Origin: Alphaproteobacteria bacterium
Lineage (GTDB): Bacteria; Pseudomonadota; Alphaproteobacteria; Geminicoccales; Geminicoccaceae
DNA: 55,527 nt
Direction of reading: 5' to 3'
Assembly (NCBI GenBank): GCA_030431615.1
Contig: JAUIID010000006.1
Coordinates: 1-55,527 of the forward strand
Position numbers and translations under genes: made by a program. The stretch's first letter is position 1; the number at the start of each line of letters is the position of its first letter. Positions 49,690 to 55,527 of this stretch are shown here, one piece after another. The notes under the pieces were generated by a model. It saw nothing but the letters and a program-made list of their open reading frames with translations. It ran no database searches and had not been told where the DNA came from.

Positions 49690-51297
49690 TCACAACTGGT
49701 CCTGGATGGGCAGAAGGCCGATGGCCCAGATGAGGAAGCGGCGCCAGGGGCCGACCAGCGGCTCCTGGTAGTAGCGCACCTCCTCGCCGTCGATCTCCGT
49801 CACCCAGACGATGCGCTCGTCGCCGGTCTCCGCGTCCGTCTCGAGCATCACATGGTAGCTGTTGTCTGGCCGCACCCCCTCGTCGAGATAGGCGAGGACC
49901 CGCTCGGCGAAGGCGGTGCTCTCCACGAGGATGACGATCTCGGTGTTCAGCCCGATCGAGCGCGGGTCCAGGTTGAACGAGCCGATGACCACGATCTTCC
50001 GGTCGGCGACGATGGCCTTGGTGTGCAGGCTCGCCTGCGACCGGCCGGCGAGCAGCGACCAGCCCCGCTTCAGCTCCGGCGCATCGGGCCGCAGCTCGTA
50101 GAGCTCGACGCCGTTGGCGAGCAGCTCCCTCCGGCTCCTGGCATAGGCGGCATGCACGGCGATGACGTCGTTGGTGGCGAGCGAGTTGGTCAACAGGCGC
50201 TGCCGCACGCCCTTGCGCCATTTCGCCTGGTCCCGCTCGTGGACCTCCGCCGTCGGCACGAAATAGCCGGCCTCGAAGACGATCTCGTGGTCCTGCTCGC
50301 CGCCGATGCCGATCAGCTCGTCCGCGATCGCCGCCTCCTGCGTCTCGAGCTTGTCCGGGGCGTCGTAGAGGGCCCGGGCAGGCGCCCAGATCAGGTCGCC
50401 GCGCCGCTCCTCGAGCAGCGCCAGCAGGGCATCCCCGGTCACGTCGATCGGGTAGGGAAAGTCCGTCTGCGCCTGCACCCAGCCATAGAGCTGCTCCTTC
50501 GCCGCCTCGAACTCTTCCGCGTCCAGCCGCTCCTTGATGACGGCCGCGACCGGCACCGCGAGCTCGCTGTTCCAGTAGACGTCGAAGCTCTTCGAGACGT
50601 CCTGCACCACCGGCCCGACCATGGCGAGATCGAGGTCGCGATAATTGGCGGCGGCGTCCACGCCGAAATAGTTGTCGCCGATATTGCGCCCACCGACGAT
50701 GGCGATGGCGTTGTCGACGATGAACGCCTTGTTGTGCATGCGATGGTTGAGCCGCTCGAAGCTGAAGGCCAGCTCGAACTCGCGAAACGTGCGATTGGCG
50801 AACGGGTTGAAGAGCCTGATCTCGATATTGGGGTGTCGGTCGAGGCGCGCGAAGCGGAAGTCCGTGTCCTTGGTCGTGACATGGTCGAGCAGCAGGCGCA
50901 CGCGCACGCCGCGATCGGCGGCGCGCAGGATGCGCTCCGCCAGGATGGAGCCGGAGGTGTCGACGTCCCAGATGTAGTACTGCGCGTCGATCGTCTTTTC
51001 GGCGAGGTTGGCGAGGCCGGCGCGGGAGCGAAAGCTCGTCTCGCCGGTGGTCATCAGGGTCAGCCCCGAAAGACCGGGATTCGCCGCCATCTCGGCCGCG
51101 AAGAACTGCCCGAGCTCGGTGGTCTCCGGCGTCCCGAACGCATTCGACACCGTCCGGTACTGCAGGTCGGGAACATTCGTGGCGCAGCCGGCCAGGAGCC
51201 AGGCGCCGAGCAGCGCCAGGACCAGGGCCCGGACCAAGCCCGACCACCTGCCGGGGCTGACCGCCGCGCCATTGCCCGCAATGGCAATCGTCGTCAC
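49690..51297 (-). CDS. Phospholipase D-family lipoprotein (cardiolipin synthase-like), GTG start
   Basis: 535 residues. Residues 22-39 form a hydrophobic stretch ending LLAGC, a lipobox, so the protein is probably a lipoprotein facing the periplasm. Two HKD motifs are visible: MHNKAFIVDN with VGGRNIGDNYF near residue 190 and LHTKAIVADR with IGSFNLDPRS near residue 420. This architecture is that of the YmdC/ClsC-like group. The GTG start is supported by AAGGAG 11 bases upstream. It is unrelated in detail to the membrane PLD protein near the left of the window. A SIS gene follows, and tctABC precedes. Confidence 0.88.
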   Translation of the reverse strand: MTTIAIAGNGAAVSPGRWSGLVRALVLALLGAWLLAGCATNVPDLQYRTVSNAFGTPETTELGQFFAAEMAANPGLSGLTLMTTGETSFRSRAGLANLAEKTIDAQYYIWDVDTSGSILAERILRAADRGVRVRLLLDHVTTKDTDFRFARLDRHPNIEIRLFNPFANRTFREFELAFSFERLNHRMHNKAFIVDNAIAIVGGRNIGDNYFGVDAAANYRDLDLAMVGPVVQDVSKSFDVYWNSELAVPVAAVIKERLDAEEFEAAKEQLYGWVQAQTDFPYPIDVTGDALLALLEERRGDLIWAPARALYDAPDKLETQEAAIADELIGIGGEQDHEIVFEAGYFVPTAEVHERDQAKWRKGVRQRLLTNSLATNDVIAVHAAYARSRRELLANGVELYELRPDAPELKRGWSLLAGRSQASLHTKAIVADRKIVVIGSFNLDPRSIGLNTEIVILVESTAFAERVLAYLDEGVRPDNSYHVMLETDAETGDERIVWVTEIDGEEVRYYQEPLVGPWRRFLIWAIGLLPIQDQL

Positions 51298-51503
51298 TCC
51301 GGTGCTCTCCTTGCGTCGTCTCTGCGCCGGAGCGACGGTGTCATGCGCATCTCCGGCGGGCCGAGGCCGCCGGGGCAGGCAGGGACGACTGTCAGGTGGC
51401 GTCTCTCGATCATCGCTGACCGCGGCGCTGCTTGCCAGCGTCTTCTGGTCGCGGCGGCGGAACCTTCAACCATGCCGCTTCGGCACTCGATACGTCCGAT
51501 CGC
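51298..51503. other. Gap between tctA and the PLD lipoprotein gene
   Basis: 206 bases of host-type DNA. Nothing is supported other than the ribosome site of the lipoprotein gene; no clear terminator after tctA was seen. Confidence 0.5.
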
Positions 51504-53000
51504 TCAGCGGGAACTTGCTGCCTGCCGTCCCGAACGCAGGGCGAAAAACGCCACCGCCAGCCAGATCGCCAGCGTGAGCACGCCGAGCGTGCCGGCGATC
51601 GGCCGGCTGAAGAACGCGAGCAGGTCGCCGTCCGCCTTGATGATCGACTGCATGAAGCTCTCCTCGATCTGCGGGCCGAGGATCAGGGCCAGGATCATCG
51701 GCGCCAGCGGGTAGCCGTTCTCCTCCAGGACGAAGGCGAAGAGGCCCACCACCAGCATGATCCAGATGTCGAAATAGGCATTGTTGGTGGCGAAGGCGCC
51801 GATCGCGCAGAAGAGCAGGATGATCGGGAAGAGCACGTTCGCGGGCACGGCGAGCAGCCGCTGCGACAGGAGGATGGCGGCGGCACCGAGCGGCAGCAGG
51901 AGGACGTTGGCGACGACGAAGATCGCGAAGATGGCGCCAACGAGGCCCTGGTCCATGACGAAGACCATGGGCCCGGGCGTCACGCCCTTCATCATCAGGA
52001 CACCGATCAGGATGGCCGTGATGGTGTCGCCCGGGATGCCGAAGACGAGGGCCGGGACGTAGGCGCCCGACAGGGCGGCGTTGTTCGAGCTCGATGCGCT
52101 GACGATGCCTTCCGCGTGGCCCGTGCCAAACTTTTCCGGCTCGCGCGAGAAGCGCTTGGCGACGGCGTAGCTGATCCAGGCGGCGATGTCCGCCCCCGCC
52201 CCGGGCAGGGCACCGATGAAGGCGCCGAGGAACGACGAGCGGGCGACACCGCCCTTGTAGCGCCAGATCGTGCCGCCGACGCCCGCGAAGAGCGCACCGA
52301 CCCGCAGCGCCTCGGGCCTGGAGGCCGGGGCGGGCGTGGCGCATTTCCGCAGGATCTCGGTGATCGCGAACATCCCGATGAGGACCGGGATGATCGACAC
52401 CCCGGCAATTAAGGGCGTGTCACCGAAGGTGAAGCGCTGGATGCCCGTGACGATGTCGATGCCGATCATCGAGATCAGGAGGCCGGCGCAGATCGAGAGC
52501 CCGCCCTTGACCGCCGAGCCCCGGCTCACCGCGGTGGCGCAGGAGAGCCCGAGCAGGGCCAGCCAGAAATACTCGTAGCTCGAGAAGCCGAGCGAGAAGC
52601 GGGCGATCCGCGGCGCCGCGAGCACCAGAATGGCGACGCCGATCAGGCCGCCCATCACCGAGCAGACGAGGTTCGTGCCGAGCGCCAGCCCGGCCTGCCC
52701 CTTTTGCGTCAGCCGATAGGCGTCATCCGTATAGGCTGCCGACGCCGGCGTGCCCGGGATGCGCAGGAGGGCGCCCGGGATGTCGCCGGCGAAGATCGCC
52801 ATGGTCGAGGCGGCGACGATCGCACCGATGGCCGCGAGCGGCTCGAGGAAGAAGGTGAGCGGCACCAGCAGGGCCGTCCCCATGGTGGCGGTCAGACCCG
52901 GCACGGCGCCGATGAAGAGGCCGTAGACGGCGGCCGCCACCACGACCAGGAGCACGGGCGGCGCCAGGGCGGCGCCGAAGGCCGCAAGGAGCGCTTCCAT
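51504..53000 (-). CDS. tctA: Tripartite tricarboxylate transporter, large permease TctA
   Basis: 498 residues with about eleven to twelve hydrophobic segments. GLFIGAVPGLTATMGTALLVPLTF near the start and FIGALPGAGADIAAWISYAVAKR near residue 255 are the two inverted-repeat TctA signatures, and ALVFGIPGDTITAILIGVLMMKG is a third conserved block. TctA is the main channel of the tripartite system that takes up citrate-like carboxylates from TctC with an ion gradient. Its start overlaps the tctB stop by one base (TGATG). Confidence 0.95.
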   Translation of the reverse strand: MEALLAAFGAALAPPVLLVVVAAAVYGLFIGAVPGLTATMGTALLVPLTFFLEPLAAIGAIVAASTMAIFAGDIPGALLRIPGTPASAAYTDDAYRLTQKGQAGLALGTNLVCSVMGGLIGVAILVLAAPRIARFSLGFSSYEYFWLALLGLSCATAVSRGSAVKGGLSICAGLLISMIGIDIVTGIQRFTFGDTPLIAGVSIIPVLIGMFAITEILRKCATPAPASRPEALRVGALFAGVGGTIWRYKGGVARSSFLGAFIGALPGAGADIAAWISYAVAKRFSREPEKFGTGHAEGIVSASSSNNAALSGAYVPALVFGIPGDTITAILIGVLMMKGVTPGPMVFVMDQGLVGAIFAIFVVANVLLLPLGAAAILLSQRLLAVPANVLFPIILLFCAIGAFATNNAYFDIWIMLVVGLFAFVLEENGYPLAPMILALILGPQIEESFMQSIIKADGDLLAFFSRPIAGTLGVLTLAIWLAVAFFALRSGRQAASSR

Positions 53001-53467
53001 CAGTAGACGATCTCGGTCAGGAGCCCGAGCGGCAGCGGCACGCCGAGCAGCCGTGCGAAGACGAACCAGATGCCCGCCGTCGCGGCGATGGCGACGACGA
53101 GGGCGGTCACCGGCCGGACCGTCATCACCAGGAGAAGCGCGAAGAGCAACGGTGGCGTTACCAGCGGGAAGCCGACCGGTCGCAGGAGCAGAACGAAGAC
53201 AGCTACGAAGATCGGCACGGCCGCCATGCGCCAGAGGGCCCCGGGTGCCTGCATCCAGGCGTCGAGGCGGATCGCCGGGGCATGGCTCCTGAGGCCCGTG
53301 ACGATCTGTGCCGCACCGAGGCAGAACATCACCGTCGCCACCAGGGTCGGCAGGGTGCCGGAGCCGTAGGACTGCCCCGGCAGATCGGGAAAGCCGCGCG
53401 CATCGAGGGCGACGACGACGGCCACGATCATGAAGATCGCGCCCAGCACGGCATCGTTCCATCTCAT
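53000..53467 (-). CDS. tctB: Tripartite tricarboxylate transporter, small permease TctB
   Basis: 155 residues with four hydrophobic helices: VLGAIFMIVAVVVALDARG, LPTLVATVMFCLGAAQIVTG, AVPIFVAVFVLLLRPVG and ALVVAIAATAGIWFVFARLL. The block DLPGQSYGSGTLPTLVA matches the conserved TctB loop. It pairs with TctA in the membrane. It lies between tctC and tctA in the usual C-B-A order. Confidence 0.93.
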   Translation of the reverse strand: MRWNDAVLGAIFMIVAVVVALDARGFPDLPGQSYGSGTLPTLVATVMFCLGAAQIVTGLRSHAPAIRLDAWMQAPGALWRMAAVPIFVAVFVLLLRPVGFPLVTPPLLFALLLVMTVRPVTALVVAIAATAGIWFVFARLLGVPLPLGLLTEIVY

Positions 53468-53510
53468 GCGCGCGGCTCCGCCGGCGCCGACCGGCCGTTG
53501 TCGGGTGCGG

Positions 53511-54479
53511 CTATTGGCCGAGCCCGAGCTGCTCGATCGATGCCGCAGCGCTCTCCTCGGCGGTCGCCATGAACTCGCCGAACTCGGCCGCCGGCAGCCA
53601 CTGCCGGCCGAAGCTGCGGCCGTCCATGAAGGACACATAGGCCTCGCTCTCGGCCACCGCCTGGAGCGCTGCCTCGAGCCGCTCGGCAATCTCCGGCGGC
53701 AGGTCGGCCGGGCCGACCACGCCGCGCCAGGAGCCGCCGACCGACTGCGTGCCGGCCGCCTCGATCGCCGTCGGCACGTCGGGATAGGCCGGCAGCCGCT
53801 CGGGTGACAGCACGGCAAGCGTGCGGACCAGGTTGCTCTCCAGCATCGGCGCCGCTTCCGGCAGCGAGGACGGGACGATCTCGACGCCGCCCGAGACCAG
53901 CTCCTGGAAGCCCGGCGCCGCACCCTGGCTGGGTACCACCGCGATGGCCTTGGGATCGATGTCGTTGTCGGTCAGCAGACCGGAGAGGGCGAGGTGATAG
54001 CCGGCGCCGACCGGGAAACCCGATGCCTTGTAGGTGCCGGCCGGTGCCGCCTTGATCGCCGCCAGCGCATCGGCCAGCGTCGCCCACTCGCTGTCGGCGC
54101 GGACGCTGAAGGCCGCCGCATCGAAGTTCATGAGGGCGATCGGCGTGACGTCAGCCGGCGAGATCTCCGACGTGCCCATGGCACGGTAAGTGCCGAGCTC
54201 GGCCGTGGCGAAACCGATCGTGTAGCCGTCGGGATCGGCATCGACCATTTCCTTGTGCCCGACGATCCCGCCCGCCCCGGTGCGGTTCACCACGTTGACC
54301 GGCTGGCCCAGCTCTTCCTGCAGGCCCTGGGCGATCATCCGCCCGATCGCGTCCGTCCCGCCGCCGGCGGCCCAGGGCACGATCAGCGTGATCGGGCGCT
54401 CCGGATAGGCCGCGTCCGCGGTGCCGGCAAAGGCAGCCACAAATGCCGCTGCGGCGAGCAACCTGCTCGTCTTCCTCAT
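53511..54479 (-). CDS. tctC: Tripartite tricarboxylate transporter, binding protein TctC
   Basis: 322 residues with a signal peptide (LLAAAAFVAAFAGTADA, cleavage before AYPERP). AYPERPITLIVPWAAGGGTD is the classic Bug/TctC start; NRTGAGGIVGHKEMV and GAAPGFQELVSGGVEIV are later conserved segments. The ligand is a small carboxylate; an Asp-rich pocket cannot be pinned down from sequence. The start follows GGGGGGAAGG. It heads the tctCBA operon. Confidence 0.94.
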   Translation of the reverse strand: MRKTSRLLAAAAFVAAFAGTADAAYPERPITLIVPWAAGGGTDAIGRMIAQGLQEELGQPVNVVNRTGAGGIVGHKEMVDADPDGYTIGFATAELGTYRAMGTSEISPADVTPIALMNFDAAAFSVRADSEWATLADALAAIKAAPAGTYKASGFPVGAGYHLALSGLLTDNDIDPKAIAVVPSQGAAPGFQELVSGGVEIVPSSLPEAAPMLESNLVRTLAVLSPERLPAYPDVPTAIEAAGTQSVGGSWRGVVGPADLPPEIAERLEAALQAVAESEAYVSFMDGRSFGRQWLPAAEFGEFMATAEESAAASIEQLGLGQ

Positions 54480-54633
54480 TCCTTCCCCCCTCATCGGTCG
54501 CCCTGTCCACTGTCGCGGCAGCAGCTCGGTTTGCAATGCGCGCGAAAATGCCCGCGCGGCAGCCGGGCTTGCAAGCTCTTTCACGACGCCCGGCGCGACG
54601 GCGTACCGGCAATGGCAGGCCGGCCACCCCGGC

Positions 54634-55527
54634 CTATTGATCCTCGTCCTGGATCCCCTCCATGGCCCAGCTCACGGTGAAGCCGTGCAGCATCGTCGAG
54701 AGGAGGATGACCAGCGCCACCAGCGACCAGATCTGCGCCTCGTTGGCGAACTCCACGTGGCTGCCGGCGTAGCAGAGATAGTAGATCGAGCCGATGCCGC
54801 GCACGCCGTAGACCGCGACCCGCAGCCGCGAGCCGTGCTCGAGGCTGGTGCCGAGCAGGGATAGCCAGCCGATGAGCGGCCGGGCGACGAAGAGCAGCGC
54901 CAGGGCCACGACCACATGCATGATGGTGAGGTCGGCCAATAGCAGTGGCAGGACGCTGCCCAGCGCCACCAGCAGGATGGCGGTCAGCGCATGCTCGATG
55001 GCCTCGCCGAAATCGTGCAGCCGCCGGTGGAAGTGGTGCTCCACCTCGACCCGCCTGAGCGTCAGGCCCATCACCGCGACGGCGATGAAGCCATAGCCCT
55101 CCGCCAGCTCGGTGGTGCCGTAGCAGAGCATGACGCCGGCGAGCGCCACCACGCCGGAAGCCGTGTCGGCGAGCACGGCACCCCGCGGCAGGACGAAGAG
55201 CACCTGACCGAGCGCCCAGCCCCCGGCAGCACCCAGCGCGACGCCCAGGGCGATGCGGTAGGCGACATCGACCAGGAGCCATTCCCCCAGCCAGGATGCG
55301 GGACTCAGCCCCTCCGCCGCGACGATCAGCCCGAGATAGACGAAAGGGAACGCCAGGCCGTCGTTCAGGGCCGCCTCGGTCGTCAGCGTGTAGCGGACCG
55401 GGTGCTCCCTGCCCTCGTGGGGCGGGCCGACCTGGACGTCGCCGGCGAGCACCGGATCGGTCGGGGACAGGACGGCACCGAGCAGGATCGCGCCCGCCGC
55501 CGTCATGCCCATCAACCCGACACCGAG
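54634..55527 (-). CDS. Na+/H+ antiporter, CPA1/NhaP type, C-terminal part
   Basis: The frame is open at the right edge of the window; about 297 residues remain. LLGAVLSPTDPVLAGDVQVG carries the T-D-P motif of the unwound helix, and LTTEAALNDGLAFPFVYLGL the N-D ion-binding pair of CPA1 antiporters. Several hydrophobic helices follow, with LYG-type segment VYGVRGIGSIYYLCYA near the end, containing the conserved R-G. The N-terminal helices are missing. It exchanges Na+ or K+ for H+ and would add to the window's salt and ion genes. The short tail (AMEGIQDEDQ) indicates that no large cytoplasmic domain is present. Confidence 0.9.
   Translation of the reverse strand, partial: LGVGLMGMTAAGAILLGAVLSPTDPVLAGDVQVGPPHEGREHPVRYTLTTEAALNDGLAFPFVYLGLIVAAEGLSPASWLGEWLLVDVAYRIALGVALGAAGGWALGQVLFVLPRGAVLADTASGVVALAGVMLCYGTTELAEGYGFIAVAVMGLTLRRVEVEHHFHRRLHDFGEAIEHALTAILLVALGSVLPLLLADLTIMHVVVALALLFVARPLIGWLSLLGTSLEHGSRLRVAVYGVRGIGSIYYLCYAGSHVEFANEAQIWSLVALVILLSTMLHGFTVSWAMEGIQDEDQ

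Overview
The window is high-GC DNA (hand-counted lines of host sequence run near 70% G+C) from what looks like a free-living, motile, Gram-negative bacterium. The best guess is an alphaproteobacterium of the Rhodospirillales/Geminicoccales type. This rests on the divergent slt / dapA-smpB neighbourhood, motAB without nearby flagellar genes, the inositol enzyme IolC carrying a DUF2090 tail, TctABC, and the number of periplasmic-binding-protein importers. No rRNA or tRNA gene was seen.

Layout. Positions 1-8044: a CinA-like fragment; an epimerase-family / phospholipase D / EEP phosphatase operon on the minus strand; then a BCCT transporter, two universal stress proteins and TrkH on the plus strand, which reads as an osmotic and ion-stress block. 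Positions 8048-14833: a myo-inositol locus with iolB and iolC, an RpiR/SIS regulator, and a divergent sugar ABC importer. Both promoters carry GGAA-N6-TTCC palindromes. Positions 14837-27951: an alpha/beta hydrolase that appears to have lost its catalytic residues, a two-gene membrane methyltransferase/oxygenase-like operon, a Gfo/Idh/MocA dehydrogenase behind a 20-bp tandem repeat, motAB, smpB, dapA, a lytic transglycosylase, an SRAP protein, an O-antigen-ligase-type protein and an SDR. Positions 27959-30321: an IS630-family insertion sequence carrying a cluster of hairpins inside its transposase gene, and a small unknown membrane-protein operon.

Positions 30446-42844 hold one long plus-strand block. 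It contains a ribose-type ABC importer, an M24 peptidase, an Asp/Glu-racemase-family enzyme, a GntR regulator, a sulfatase and a taurine/nitrate-type ABC importer with an extra small membrane protein. It looks like a dedicated uptake and degradation route for a sulfated and/or amide-containing organic compound. Positions 42845-45469 hold a clearly AT-richer foreign island with a single AAA-ATPase/TOPRIM-like (OLD-type) gene, a candidate phage-defence gene. Positions 45470-49646 hold an unknown helical protein, a VapBC pair, a membrane protein, a double DNA repeat array (five 19-bp palindromes every 32 bp followed by five 21-bp direct repeats), a SABATH-type methyltransferase behind a near-consensus promoter, and a SIS protein. 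Positions 49690-55527 hold a phospholipase D lipoprotein, tctABC and a truncated Na+/H+ antiporter.

The items most worth attention are the repeat array at 47516-47772, the hairpin insert in the IS630 transposase, the foreign OLD-like gene, the paired inositol operators with identical 30-bp spacing, the in-frame deletion in the BCCT transporter, and the apparent pseudoenzyme hydrolase. All family assignments come from reading the sequence; no database search was run.
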